A stretch of 64,000 nucleotides of DNA, taken from Palsa-1447 sp964509885 (lineage in GTDB: Bacteria; Verrucomicrobiota; Verrucomicrobiia; Opitutales; Opitutaceae). Below are positions 36,398-45,018 of the stretch, one piece after another; the stretch's first letter is position 1; each line of letters starts with the position of its first letter. The stretch is taken from positions 1-64,000 of the forward strand of contig CAZDZL010000018.1 in NCBI GenBank assembly GCA_964509885.1, written 5' to 3'. Under the pieces are notes generated by a model. It was not told the origin of the DNA. It made no database searches and was given only the letters and a program-made list of their open reading frames with translations. Made by a program: the position numbers and the translations under genes.

Positions 36398-36912
36398 GGG
36401 GCGCGGCGCTCGCCGCCTCTCTCGCCCTCGCCGGGTGCGCGCCGCGCTCCGGAAACGCGCCCGTGGAGTTCCCGAGCACGCTCTCCGCGCGGCGCGAGAT
36501 ATGGGCGGCCGTGCAGCCGATGGCGACGGCGCGCCGGATCGACCCGCTCTTTGCCTACGCCCTGGTCCGGCTGGAGTCGAACTTCGACCCGCACGCCAAG
36601 CACGGCGAGGCCCGCGGTCTCCTGCAGATAAAACCCAGGGCCTGGAAGGCGGTCTCGCGGCTGCCCTACGCGACGGGCGTCTGGGACTGGCGCACCAACC
36701 TCGCGGTGGGGATGGACAGCCTGGCCGCCATCAAGCGCACGCTCACGGAAAAGGGCGTGTTCTCATACCCGCTCCTGTGGGCGTCATACCACTACGGGCT
36801 CGACTACACCGAGGCACACGGGTTCGACATGAGCCGCATCCCCAGGCCTGCAGATCCGATCTCCTACAAGCTGTGGGCGGGTGAAATCCACCCGATAGGC
36901 CCCCCGAAATAA
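36394..36912 (+). CDS. Lytic transglycosylase lipoprotein with apparent CTG start
   Basis: About 172 residues. The frame contains a convincing lipoprotein signal, RGAALAASLALAGC, with the lipobox Cys at residue 15, but no ATG, GTG or TTG precedes it before the fabF coding end. The only sensible start is CTG at 36394-36396, which makes a CTGA overlap with the fabF stop, like the ATGA/GTGA overlaps elsewhere in the window. The first internal GTG would lose the signal and lipobox. The catalytic domain has FAYALVRLESNFDPHA with the Glu and GEARGLLQIKPRAW, as in Slt/MltC-type enzymes that cleave peptidoglycan. Domain assignment is good; the start is inferred. Confidence 0.75.
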   Translation: MRGAALAASLALAGCAPRSGNAPVEFPSTLSARREIWAAVQPMATARRIDPLFAYALVRLESNFDPHAKHGEARGLLQIKPRAWKAVSRLPYATGVWDWRTNLAVGMDSLAAIKRTLTEKGVFSYPLLWASYHYGLDYTEAHGFDMSRIPRPADPISYKLWAGEIHPIGPPK

Positions 36913-36919
36913 TTCGGGG
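36902..36919. terminator. Short hairpin between convergent genes
   Basis: A 7-bp perfect stem (36902-36908 with 36913-36919) whose 4-base loop holds the TAA stop of the transglycosylase gene. It lies between two converging genes and might end transcription in both directions, but there is no T tract. Confidence 0.35.
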
Positions 36920-36937
36920 ACAGGGCCTTAAGCTGTA

Positions 36938-37168
36938 TCAGGCCTTCTGGACAAGGCCCGCCTTCAGGGCCTTGACGGAAACCCACACGCGCTTGGTGCC
37001 GCCGTTGGCCATGCGGATCCTGACCCGCTGGAGGTTGGGCCGGAACTTGCGCTTCGTGATGCTGGTCACGTGCGTGCCGATGCCCCCGCTCTTCTTGGTC
37101 TGGCCCTTGCGGTTGATGATGCTCCCTTTGACGGGACGACGACCTGTGATTACACAAACTTTGCCCAT
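36938..37168 (-). CDS. rpmB: 50S ribosomal protein L28
   Basis: 76 residues from ATG 37168. MGKVCVITGRRPVKG and ITKRKFRPNLQRVRI are the L28 signatures, and it is strongly basic. The zinc-binding Cys pairs of some L28 forms are absent (only one N-terminal Cys). The longer open frame upstream is not coding. A GC-rich palindrome lies about 30 bases upstream. Confidence 0.95.
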   Translation of the reverse strand: MGKVCVITGRRPVKGSIINRKGQTKKSGGIGTHVTSITKRKFRPNLQRVRIRMANGGTKRVWVSVKALKAGLVQKA

Positions 37169-37227
37169 GGTGTGATGAGTTAAAAGGAAGACGTTAGCCG
37201 CCGGCGGCGGGCATAGGCAAGGCCTTT

Positions 37228-38220
37228 CTAGGGGCGAAGGGCCCAGAGCACCTGGAACCGCTGGCCCAGGTTCGCGGGGTGCAGGAGCTGCAGGAGCGAG
37301 AGCTTGTCGCGGCTCACCCGCAGGGCCTCGGAGGCCGCGAACGCCTCGATGAAGCCCCCCGCGTGCCTCATGAAGAAGGCCTCCTGGGACTCCACCCGGG
37401 GCTCGGCGAAGCCGCCGGCGCGCAGCGCCTCGCAGATCCAGTCCCAGCAGACGTGGCACGTGAGGTCCTGCTCGCCCGGCGACGCGAGGAGGTCGCCGCC
37501 CTGGGCGTGCCGCCGGTAGGCCCGGGCCGTGCCCGCGGGGGTGCCGTGCGCGATCTCCTCCCAGGACTTGCCGTAGTCGAAGGCGAGGAAGAGGCCGCTC
37601 CACGGCTGGAGCGCGATCTCTGCGGCCAGGGCCGCCGCCGCGAGCGGCGCGTCGATCGCGTAGCCCTCAGGCGCGGACGGGGGCATGCCCGGGGGAAGGG
37701 GCGCCTCGGGCGCCAGCTCGACCTCGGCGAGCGCCCCGGCGCCGAGGCTGACGCCGAGCTCCCGCCAGCCGCCCGCGCGGAACCGGAACCGGCGGAAGGG
37801 CTGAGCGTCGAAGAGCTCGTTGGAGAAGACGACCGACGGGCCGGCGAGCGCCAGGGCCTGCCCGATGCCGACCCGACGCTCGGAGCGGAACGGATGGGGC
37901 ACGCCGCCCAGGATGCCCTTGCCGCGCTCGGCGCCGAGCTCCACGAACTCGAAGCCGGACGGCGCCTCCTTCCCGAGGAGCTGGGTGCAGGCCGCGACCA
38001 CGAGGCGGCCGAAGAGCGGCGCCGAGGCGGTCGCCGTCAGGAAGTCGGTGCCCGCCCCGTAGCCAATCCGCTCGCCCGGCCCTCGGTAGTAGCCCAGGGC
38101 GGGGTCGTAGAGCGCGACGTCCATGAATTCCGCGAAGCCCAGGGCCTCGCGCCCCTGGGCCCTGCGGCGCAGGGCCTCGAGCATGGCGGGGCGCACCGGC
38201 GCCTCAGTCGAAGGCTTCAT
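37228..38220 (-). CDS. MidA/NDUFAF7-like SAM-dependent methyltransferase
   Basis: 330 residues. GFAEFMDVALYDPALGYY is the family start, FEFVELGAERGKG is a variant of motif I, VFSNELFDAQPFRRF and LAFDYGKSWEE are characteristic of the DUF185 family. The human member methylates an arginine of complex I during assembly; bacterial substrates are not settled. The motif I Gly pattern is degenerate relative to the usual ELGPGxG, so activity is uncertain. The gene lies just upstream of rpmB on the same strand. Confidence 0.82.
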   Translation of the reverse strand: MKPSTEAPVRPAMLEALRRRAQGREALGFAEFMDVALYDPALGYYRGPGERIGYGAGTDFLTATASAPLFGRLVVAACTQLLGKEAPSGFEFVELGAERGKGILGGVPHPFRSERRVGIGQALALAGPSVVFSNELFDAQPFRRFRFRAGGWRELGVSLGAGALAEVELAPEAPLPPGMPPSAPEGYAIDAPLAAAALAAEIALQPWSGLFLAFDYGKSWEEIAHGTPAGTARAYRRHAQGGDLLASPGEQDLTCHVCWDWICEALRAGGFAEPRVESQEAFFMRHAGGFIEAFAASEALRVSRDKLSLLQLLHPANLGQRFQVLWALRP

Positions 38221-38236
38221 TTACAATCATGAGCCG

Positions 38237-39517
38237 ATGGACACACTTTCCGCCATGTTCAAACGGATTCTGATCCTGACGGCGGCCGCGGTCATGGGGT
38301 TCGCGGCATGCCTGGGCTCGATCCGGCTCGCGGGCTCCTGGTCGCTCCTGCCCAACCGCGAGCTGGAGCGCTCCTCGGACTACATCCGCGACGTGCTCAA
38401 GACCGTGAACGAGAACTACGTGGACCCCGGCACCTCGGGCTACGAGGCCCTGACCCGGATGTCCATCCACGGGATGGTCGACTCCCTGGATCCCCACAGC
38501 GAGTACCTGGAGTCCCGGGACAACCAGGAGCTCGAGGAGGACCTGGACGGCGAGTACGGCGGGATCGGCATCGAGGTCGAGATGCACAAGGGCGCGTACG
38601 CGGTCGTCTCGCCCATACCGGGATCGCCCGGGGACCGGGCCGGCATCATGCTGGGCGACGAGATCGTCAGCATCGACGGCAAGCCGGTCGAGCACGGCGT
38701 CCCCATGGACAGGGTGGTCGACAAGCTGCGCGGCAAGCCCCGCACGCACGTGAGGGTCGGCCTCGTGCGGCCGGCCAACGGCAGGCGCCTGGACCTGGAC
38801 ATCGTGCGCGAGGTGATAAAGGTCGTGAGCGTGCGGGGGACGCGCGTCATCGACAACCAGACGGGCTACATCCAGGTGCGGGAGTTCTCGGACCACACGG
38901 GGGAGCAGTTCGACGGCGCCCTGAACGAGCTGCTGAAGCGTGGGATCGACAGCCTGGTCATCGACCTGCGCAACAACCCGGGCGGCCTCCTCGACGCCGC
39001 GGTGGAGGTCGCGGAGCCCTTCTTCAAGAAGGGCGACCTGATCTGCTACACCCGGGGGCGAAAGCCGTCCGACCGCGAGGACTACCTCTCGGAGACGGAA
39101 GGGGAGCCGATCCGCATGCCGCTCGCCGTCCTGATCAACGGCGACACGGCGAGCGCCGCGGAGATCGTCGCCGGGGCGCTCAAGGACGCGGGCCTCGCCG
39201 TCATCGTCGGCGAGCGCTCGTACGGGAAGGGCTCCGTCCAGACCATCTTCAAGCTGAAGAACGGGGAGGGGCTTCGCCTGACGACCGCCCACTACTTCAC
39301 GCCGAGCGGGGTCAAGATCAACGCCACGGGCGTCTCGCCCCATGTCGAGGTCGTCCTGACCCCCGAGGACGACCGCAAGATCGAGCGCCAGACCTCCCGG
39401 CCCGACGTCACCGACCCGGCGGAGTTCAGGGACCGCTTCGAGTTCGATCCGATCGAGGACCGGCAGCTCGACGCGGCGCTCGACGTGCTGAAGGCGGCCC
39501 GCCTCTTCAGACGGTGA
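38237..39517 (+). CDS. C-terminal processing peptidase (CtpA/Prc family, S41)
   Basis: 426 residues from ATG 38237; ATG 38255 is the alternative. A signal/anchor helix is followed by a PDZ domain (about 95-180, GGIGIEVEMHKGAYAVVSP, then GDEIVSIDGKPV) and the S41 catalytic domain. The Ser is in NGDTASAAEIVAGAL and the Lys in ERSYGKGSVQTIF. These periplasmic proteases trim C-termini and control peptidoglycan hydrolases. The stop overlaps the tsaD start by 4 bases. Confidence 0.92.
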   Translation: MDTLSAMFKRILILTAAAVMGFAACLGSIRLAGSWSLLPNRELERSSDYIRDVLKTVNENYVDPGTSGYEALTRMSIHGMVDSLDPHSEYLESRDNQELEEDLDGEYGGIGIEVEMHKGAYAVVSPIPGSPGDRAGIMLGDEIVSIDGKPVEHGVPMDRVVDKLRGKPRTHVRVGLVRPANGRRLDLDIVREVIKVVSVRGTRVIDNQTGYIQVREFSDHTGEQFDGALNELLKRGIDSLVIDLRNNPGGLLDAAVEVAEPFFKKGDLICYTRGRKPSDREDYLSETEGEPIRMPLAVLINGDTASAAEIVAGALKDAGLAVIVGERSYGKGSVQTIFKLKNGEGLRLTTAHYFTPSGVKINATGVSPHVEVVLTPEDDRKIERQTSRPDVTDPAEFRDRFEFDPIEDRQLDAALDVLKAARLFRR

Positions 39518-40542
39518 TCCTCGCCCTCGAGAGCTCGTGCGACGAGTCCGCCGTCGCGGTCTTCGACCCGGGGGCGGGGACCCGCTGCGAGTGGGTCCAC
39601 AGCCAGACGGAGCTCCACGCGCCGCACGGCGGCGTCGTCCCCGACATCGCGACCCGCGAGCACCTGAGGCACTTCGCCCCGCTCCTGGAGCGGGCGCGCG
39701 CCGACCGCTCCTGGGCCGGGCTCACCCGCGTCGCCGTGACCCGCGGCCCCGGTCTCGCCGCCTGCCTCGCGCTGGGAGCCGCGGCCGCAAAGGCGGTCGC
39801 CCTGTCGCTTCGGCTGCCGGTCGTTGGCGTCAACCACCTGAGGGCCCACGCCTGGTCGCCGTTCATGGGCGTCCACGCGCACGATCCCGCCGGCTTTGAC
39901 GCGCAGCTCAAGCGCCTGCTGCCCCACCTGGGGCTCATCGCCTCGGGCGGCAACACGCTCCTCTTCTCCATCACGGACGCACGCGAGATCCGCAGGATGT
40001 CGGGCACGCGCGACGACGCGGCGGGCGAGGCCCTGGACAAGGGGGCGAAGCTCCTCGGGATCGGGTACCCGGGAGGGCCGCAGGTCGAGAGGCTGGCCGC
40101 GGGCGGGCGGGCGGACGCCTTCGAGTTCCCGCGAGGGATCGGCAGGGCGGGCGACCTGGACTTCAGCTTCTCGGGGCTGAAGACGAGCCTGCGCTACCGG
40201 GTGCAGGCCATGCCTGAGGCCGAGGTCCGCAGCTCCCTCGCCGACCTGTGCGCGAGCTACCAGGCGGCGGTCGTGGACGCCCTCGCGTCGCGGACCGCGC
40301 TCGCGCTCTCGCGGGGGGCCTACCGGAGCGTCGGCCTCTCCGGGGGCGTGGCCAACAACCGCGTGCTTCGCGCCGCTGTCGGGGAAGTGGCGAAGCAGGC
40401 CGGCGCGAGCTTCCTCGCCGCCGAGCCGCGCCACACGGGCGACAACGCGGCGATGATCGGCTTCGCCGCGTGGATGGACGCCGCCGACGCGGGGCGCTTC
40501 ACGGGAAGCGCGCTGCGGGTCGATCCGGGAGCCTACTTGTAG
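39514..40542 (+). CDS. tsaD: tRNA threonylcarbamoyladenosine synthase subunit TsaD
   Basis: 342 residues from a GTG that overlaps the protease stop (GTGA). ILALESSCDESAVAV is the family start, GVNHLRAHAW carries the HxxxH metal ligands, YPGGPQVERLA and FSFSGLKT are conserved, and HTGDNAAMIGFAAW carries the last Asp ligand. The usual SGGHT is SGGNT here. TsaD adds the threonylcarbamoyl group to A37 of ANN-decoding tRNAs. Its last 10 bases overlap the end of rpoN on the other strand. Confidence 0.93.
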   Translation: MILALESSCDESAVAVFDPGAGTRCEWVHSQTELHAPHGGVVPDIATREHLRHFAPLLERARADRSWAGLTRVAVTRGPGLAACLALGAAAAKAVALSLRLPVVGVNHLRAHAWSPFMGVHAHDPAGFDAQLKRLLPHLGLIASGGNTLLFSITDAREIRRMSGTRDDAAGEALDKGAKLLGIGYPGGPQVERLAAGGRADAFEFPRGIGRAGDLDFSFSGLKTSLRYRVQAMPEAEVRSSLADLCASYQAAVVDALASRTALALSRGAYRSVGLSGGVANNRVLRAAVGEVAKQAGASFLAAEPRHTGDNAAMIGFAAWMDAADAGRFTGSALRVDPGAYL

Positions 40543-42032
40543 TCGCGGCGCAGGTTGCTCGGGAGAATCCCGAGCTCCTCGCGGTACTTCGCCACCGTGC
40601 GCCGGGCGATGTTGATCCCCTTCTCCTGGAGCTTGGACACGAGCTCCTGGTCGCTGAAGGGGCCTGCCTTGTCCTCCGCGGCCACGAGGTCGGCGATCAT
40701 CTCCTTCACGCTCGTGTTCGAGACCGAGGCGCCGCTGTCGTTCTGGTAGCCGGGGGTGAAGAAGTACTTGAACTCGAAGACGCCGTGGGGCGTGCGGATG
40801 TACTTGTTCGCGATGGCCCGGCTCACCGTCGTCTCGTGCACGCCGACCACGTCGGCGATCTGGGTCATCGTGAGCGGCCTCAGCTGGGAGACGCCGTGCT
40901 CGAAGAAGGGCATCTGCGCCTTCAGGATCTCGCGCGTGATGCGCTCGATCGTCCTCTGGCGCTGCTCGATCGAGTCGATCAGGAACTTGCCCGAGCGCAT
41001 CCGGTCCTTCAGGTAGTCGCGCTCCCCCTTGGACAGGGAGCCCTTGGCGATCAGGTCGCGGTAGGTGCTCGAGATCCTGAGCCTCGGGATGTAGTCGTTG
41101 TTGAGGTGGATCTTCCACTCGTTGCCGTCGTGCTCGACGACGACGTCGGGGACAACGACGCGGTTCTGGTCCTCGGCGAACTGCCGCCCAGGGGCGGGGT
41201 CCAGCTTGCCGATCTCCTCGATGGCGACCTGGATGTCGTCCGACGCCGCCCCGAGCTTGCGCGAGAGCTCCGGGATCCTGCGCCGGGTCAGGAGCTCGAA
41301 GTGGTCGCGGATGATCCTCGCGGCGAGCGAGTCGGGCCGGCCCTTGGCCGCCAGCTGCGCCAGCAGGCACTCGGCGAGGCTCTCCGCGCCGATCCCCGGG
41401 GGATCGAAGGTCTTCAGCGCCGCCATGGCCTCCTGGACCGCCTCCAGGGGCAGGCCCGTCTGGAGCGCGGCGTCCGCCGCCTTGACGGTCAGGAAGCCCC
41501 GGTCGTCCAGGCTGCCCACGAGGTGCTTCATCGCCTCCACCGCCTTGGGCGAGAGGTCGGTCATCTCGGCCTGCCGCATCAGGTGCTCCTGCAGGGACGT
41601 CTCGGTCGCGACCGAGTCGAAGAAGTGCTGCCGGCGCTCGGCGTCCTCCGAGGTGTAGGGCTGGGAGCCGCCGGCGCTCGCCATGTAGTCGCGCCAGTCG
41701 TCGTCGATCTTTCCCAGGATCTCGAACTCCTTGGAGAAATCCATCTCCTCGCGCTTGCCCTCGGCGGGCTGCTCGGGCGTCCCCTCGGCGCTCGCGGCGG
41801 TGTCGTCCCCGTTCGCGTCCGACTCGCCGTTCTCGGGCTCGGGCTTCTCGACGCTCATCGCGTCCATCGGCAGCTCCTCGAGGGTGGGGTTCGACTGGAG
41901 CTCCTCCTGGATGACCGAGCGCAGGTCGAGGGCCGCCACCTGGAGGATCTTAAGGGACTGGCGCAGCTGCGGCGCCAGCACCAGCGACTGCGTCTGCCTC
42001 TGTCTGAGATCCTGGCTGAAACCCGCGCTCAT
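40533..42032 (-). CDS. rpoN: RNA polymerase sigma-54 factor
   Basis: 499 residues. The N-terminal region I is Gln-rich (LVLAPQLRQSLKILQ), region II is acidic with Glu/Asp/Asn, the core-binding domain includes DPPGIGAESLAECL, and the C-terminal RpoN box is ARRTVAKYRE. Sigma-54 needs AAA+ activators and -24/-12 promoters; neither an activator nor a convincing -24/-12 site was found in this window. A Ser/Thr kinase gene lies immediately upstream on the same strand. Confidence 0.95.
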   Translation of the reverse strand: MSAGFSQDLRQRQTQSLVLAPQLRQSLKILQVAALDLRSVIQEELQSNPTLEELPMDAMSVEKPEPENGESDANGDDTAASAEGTPEQPAEGKREEMDFSKEFEILGKIDDDWRDYMASAGGSQPYTSEDAERRQHFFDSVATETSLQEHLMRQAEMTDLSPKAVEAMKHLVGSLDDRGFLTVKAADAALQTGLPLEAVQEAMAALKTFDPPGIGAESLAECLLAQLAAKGRPDSLAARIIRDHFELLTRRRIPELSRKLGAASDDIQVAIEEIGKLDPAPGRQFAEDQNRVVVPDVVVEHDGNEWKIHLNNDYIPRLRISSTYRDLIAKGSLSKGERDYLKDRMRSGKFLIDSIEQRQRTIERITREILKAQMPFFEHGVSQLRPLTMTQIADVVGVHETTVSRAIANKYIRTPHGVFEFKYFFTPGYQNDSGASVSNTSVKEMIADLVAAEDKAGPFSDQELVSKLQEKGINIARRTVAKYREELGILPSNLRRDYK

Positions 42033-42054
42033 GGGCTTTGAGGCGATGCAAGCC

Positions 42055-43041
42055 TCATGGGTCCGGAGGGCGGGGTAGTTGGGAAAGCGGGACGGTGGGT
42101 TTGGGGTCGCGGACGTTGAAAAGGTCCCTCATGTACGTGCCGAGCTTCTCGTTGGTGGGGCCGTAGCCGTGGCTGTAGAGGTAGACCTCGAGGTCGTTGA
42201 GCATCTCCGCCGCCGACTGGTAGCGATGGTCGCGGTCGCGCCTCAGCGCCTTCTGGATGATCGCCTCGAGGCGCTCGTCGATCTCCGGCCGCAGCGTCGC
42301 GAACTTCGGGATCGGCATCGAAAGGATGTTGCGCCGCGACTGGTTGCGGTCGACGTTCCTGAAGATGTTCTTGCCGAGGAGGATCTCGGTCAGGACGATC
42401 CCCAGCGGGAAGAGGTCCGCCCGGGCGTCCGTGACAGCGTAGCTCGCCTGCTCGGGGGAGAGGTACTCGTCCTTGCCGGCGATCACCTTGCCCTCCTCGT
42501 TGTACATCAGGTTCAGGGCCTTCGCTATGCCGAAGTCGGTCAGCTTCACGTCGCCCTCGTAGCCCATGAGCACGTTCTTCGGCCCGATGTCGCGGTGGAC
42601 GATGTTGAGGTGGTGGCCGTCGCGGTCCCTCTTCTGGTGGGCGTACGTGAGGCCGCGCGCCACGCGGGAGACGATGAAGGCGGCGAGGTCGACCGGCACC
42701 AGCCGGTCCAGCTGGCGGTGCTTCTCCAGGAACTGCTCGATGTTCTGGCCGCCCACGTACTCCATGACCATGAAGTACTGGCCCCCGATCTGGCCCAGGT
42801 GGTAGGTCTGGACGATGTTGGTGTGGATCAGGTCGGCCACCAGGCGGGCCTCCCCGATGAAGTTCTTCTGGAACTCGGGGATCGCGGAGTACTCCTCGCG
42901 GATCAGCTTCACGGCGACCGTCTTCCTGAACTGGCCGGCCCCGAGCTGGTGGGCCTCGTACACGACGCCCATGCCGCCCTCGGCCAGCTGGCGCACCATC
43001 TCGTAGTTGATCTCGTTGAGAATGTGAGTGATTGAGGCCAC
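42055..43041 (-). CDS. Soluble Ser/Thr protein kinase
   Basis: 328 residues from GTG 43041; the open frame reaches further upstream but has no kinase sequence there. AEGGMGVVYEA is the glycine loop, KTVAVKLI holds the ATP-binding Lys, VHRDIGPKN the catalytic loop with Asp and Asn, KLTDFGIAKA the DFG motif. The Lys usually two residues after the catalytic Asp is Gly, a variation also seen in some myxobacterial-type kinases. There is no membrane helix or sensor domain, so it is cytosolic. It begins upstream of rpoN with a short gap, so joint transcription is possible. Confidence 0.88.
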   Translation of the reverse strand: MASITHILNEINYEMVRQLAEGGMGVVYEAHQLGAGQFRKTVAVKLIREEYSAIPEFQKNFIGEARLVADLIHTNIVQTYHLGQIGGQYFMVMEYVGGQNIEQFLEKHRQLDRLVPVDLAAFIVSRVARGLTYAHQKRDRDGHHLNIVHRDIGPKNVLMGYEGDVKLTDFGIAKALNLMYNEEGKVIAGKDEYLSPEQASYAVTDARADLFPLGIVLTEILLGKNIFRNVDRNQSRRNILSMPIPKFATLRPEIDERLEAIIQKALRRDRDHRYQSAAEMLNDLEVYLYSHGYGPTNEKLGTYMRDLFNVRDPKPTVPLSQLPRPPDP

Positions 43042-43225
43042 CGCCCGGAAATCGAAACGGCGGGTCTGGCGGCTTGCAAGTGAACATTCCGCCAATTCGG
43101 CGCGATTTCTGCTGTGGGGTGGCAACAGCGGTCGGGAAGCGCAGTTGAAGAGGGAGGCGATCCGATTCGGTACCGCTTGTTCGGCTCCCGCTTTACAGGA
43201 GGCAACTTGACAGTCTCGGAGTGTA

Positions 43226-43238
43226 TGACAAGGTGTCA
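43226..43238 (+). promoter_or_regulatory. Candidate operator before the third toxin-antitoxin pair
   Basis: A perfect palindrome TGACA-AGG-TGTCA ends 3 bases before the antitoxin ATG. Immediately upstream, AGGAGG at 43197-43202 precedes a TTG-started frame of 12 codons whose TGA overlaps that ATG, which might be a translated leader. Both are readings of short sequence only. Confidence 0.35.
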
Positions 43239-43241
43239 GAC

Positions 43242-43457
43242 ATGAAGGTTTCCACACGGTCGCTGATGCGCGAGTTCCCCAAGGCGAAGGCCGCTGCCCG
43301 CAAGGGGCAGGCCGTCGAGATCATCGATGGCAAGTCGGGCGAAAGATTTCTGCTGACGGCGAAGCCGACCGGCACATTCGGCCAGCTCGCCGCGCACGCA
43401 AAGGGCGTCTATGCAGGGCCCCGCGACCTTTCGGCGCGGGAGGGCTTCGGTGGCTGA
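43242..43457 (+). CDS. Phd/VapB-like antitoxin
   Basis: 71 residues from ATG 43242. MKVSTRSLMREFPKAKAAARKG followed by VEIIDGKSGERFLL matches the short DNA-binding N-terminal domain of Phd/YefM-type antitoxins (beta strand, helix, then a turn before a charged region). The C-terminal part would neutralise the toxin. It overlaps the PIN gene by 8 bases. Confidence 0.7.
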   Translation: MKVSTRSLMREFPKAKAAARKGQAVEIIDGKSGERFLLTAKPTGTFGQLAAHAKGVYAGPRDLSAREGFGG

Positions 43458-43875
43458 GCACATTTCGGACACGGGTCCCCTGGTTGGCTGGATAAATTCG
43501 CGGGACCAATGGCACACGTGGAGCACGGGCGTCCTGGAGATGCTCGCGCCGCCGCTCATCACATGCGAAGCGGTGATTGCCGAGGCTGCATGGCAGCTGG
43601 GCAAGTCCCGCCAGGCCGTCGACCAGCTCTATGGCCTCGTCGACGCCGGGGCCCTGAGGGTCGTGGATTTGCTCCCCGAGCACATGCCGCACCTGCGCGC
43701 GCTCACTGCCAAGTATCCGCAGATGGATTTTTGCGATGCCGCGGTCGTACGCCTATCGGAGATGTTTCCGCTCGCCAGGGTGATCACCACCGACACGGCC
43801 CATTTCACCGTCTACCGCCGCTTCGGAAACAAGCCATTGGCGTTGGTCCTTCCCTCCGGCCAGGCAGCCGTTTGA
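43450..43875 (+). CDS. PIN-domain toxin
   Basis: 141 residues from a GTG start. ISDTGPLVGWINS gives the first Asp, CEAVIAEAAWQ the conserved Glu, MDFCDAAVVRLSE and ITTDTAHFTVYR the later Asp residues of the PIN site. It resembles VapC-like nucleases of the COG2402 type. Paired with the Phd-like antitoxin just before it. Third such pair within 36 kb. Confidence 0.78.
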   Translation: MAEHISDTGPLVGWINSRDQWHTWSTGVLEMLAPPLITCEAVIAEAAWQLGKSRQAVDQLYGLVDAGALRVVDLLPEHMPHLRALTAKYPQMDFCDAAVVRLSEMFPLARVITTDTAHFTVYRRFGNKPLALVLPSGQAAV

Positions 43876-43905
43876 CAAGGGACTTAAGCGATCTACGATA
43901 GGCGC

Positions 43906-44223
43906 ATGATCCAGCTTACGCCAAGGGCCGCCAACCAGGTGAGGACCATGAGGGCCGGTGCCGACGCGCCTGCGGCCCGCCTGCGCCTCTTCATCGAGAC
44001 AGGCGGCTGCTCGGGCCTGCAGTACGGGATGTCCTTTGACGAGCCGAAGGGGGATGACGCGGCGTTTGAGAGCGAGGGCGTGGCCATCATCGTGGACCCG
44101 AAGAGCCTCGAGCACCTGGACGGCACCACGGTCGACTTTGACGACGGCCTCCACGGCAAGGGCTTCGAGATCAAGAACCCGAACGCCCACACGACCTGCG
44201 GCTGCGGCAAGTCGTTCAACTGA
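43906..44223 (+). CDS. IscA/HesB-type iron-sulfur cluster assembly protein
   Basis: 105 residues. The three conserved cysteines are present: C in TGGCSGLQY and the C-terminal CGCG in TTCGCGKSFN. A-type carriers deliver FeS clusters to apoproteins; the many FeS proteins such as ActB are possible clients. It cannot be assigned to IscA, ErpA or SufA with certainty. It lies between a toxin gene and ubiE and faces the latter. Confidence 0.9.
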   Translation: MIQLTPRAANQVRTMRAGADAPAARLRLFIETGGCSGLQYGMSFDEPKGDDAAFESEGVAIIVDPKSLEHLDGTTVDFDDGLHGKGFEIKNPNAHTTCGCGKSFN

Positions 44224-44231
44224 AGACCGGT

Positions 44232-44930
44232 CTATCTGCGCGCCACGTGGAGGGCGACGATGCCCGTCGTCATCCGTGACGCGGAAACATCGCTGAAGCC
44301 CGCCCCGCGGATCTCCGCGGAAAGCCCCTCGACGGCGGGGAATGCGGCGATCGAGCCGCAGAGGTACTCGTAGGCGCTGCGGTCGCCGGTGACGGCCCCG
44401 GCCACCGCGGGCATGACGTGCTTCAGGTAGAGGTCGTAGACCGGCCGCAGCCACGGCCAGGGCTTGGAAAACTCGAGCACGAGTAGGCGGCCGCCGGGCC
44501 TCAGCACGCGCCGCATCTCGGCCAGGCACCCGGGCCTGTCGGCCATGTTGCGCAGGCCGAAGGCTATCGTGACGGCATCGAAGCTGGCGTCAGCCAGAGG
44601 CAGCGCCAGCCCGTCGCCCTGGCGGAATTCCACGCCAGGGAAGGCCCCGGGATGGGATGCCTTTTTCAGCTCGGCCTCCGCTATCATGGGGGCGCAGAAA
44701 TCCATGCCGACGATGCGGATCCCCGTGGGAAGGCCCCGGGCCAGGGCAAAGGCGACATCGCCGCTTCCGGTGGCCAGATCCAGCACGTCACCGGGTTGGG
44801 AATCCCTGACTGCGCCCACGAGCCGGGAACGCCAATATATGTCAATTCCTACGCTCAGAACCCGGTTCGCCAGGTCATAGCGCCGGGCGATGCGCCCGAA
44901 CATCGAATTAACCGCAATGGGGTCAGGCAC
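44232..44930 (-). CDS. ubiE: Ubiquinone/menaquinone methyltransferase
   Basis: 232 residues from a GTG start. RYDLANRVLSVGIDIYWR is the family start, VLDLATGSGDVAFALA is motif I, FDAVTIAFGLRNMADR and LRPGGRLLVLEFS are UbiE/MenG signatures. It methylates the quinone head group, so it helps make the quinol oxidised by ActC. Whether menaquinone or ubiquinone is made cannot be told here. Confidence 0.92.
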   Translation of the reverse strand: MPDPIAVNSMFGRIARRYDLANRVLSVGIDIYWRSRLVGAVRDSQPGDVLDLATGSGDVAFALARGLPTGIRIVGMDFCAPMIAEAELKKASHPGAFPGVEFRQGDGLALPLADASFDAVTIAFGLRNMADRPGCLAEMRRVLRPGGRLLVLEFSKPWPWLRPVYDLYLKHVMPAVAGAVTGDRSAYEYLCGSIAAFPAVEGLSAEIRGAGFSDVSASRMTTGIVALHVARR

Positions 44931-45018
44931 GTTTTAGTGGTGATAAGTATTGACGCAATTCATCCCAGACGAATAATTTAAGACGCTTCAGTAAAGTATA
45001 TAGCCAAAGGAACCATTC

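Noticed and set aside
40533..43041. Sigma-54 (-24/-12) promoters near rpoN and elsewhere
   Set aside because: Scanning by eye for GG and GC elements at the right spacing gave no site close enough to consensus to report.
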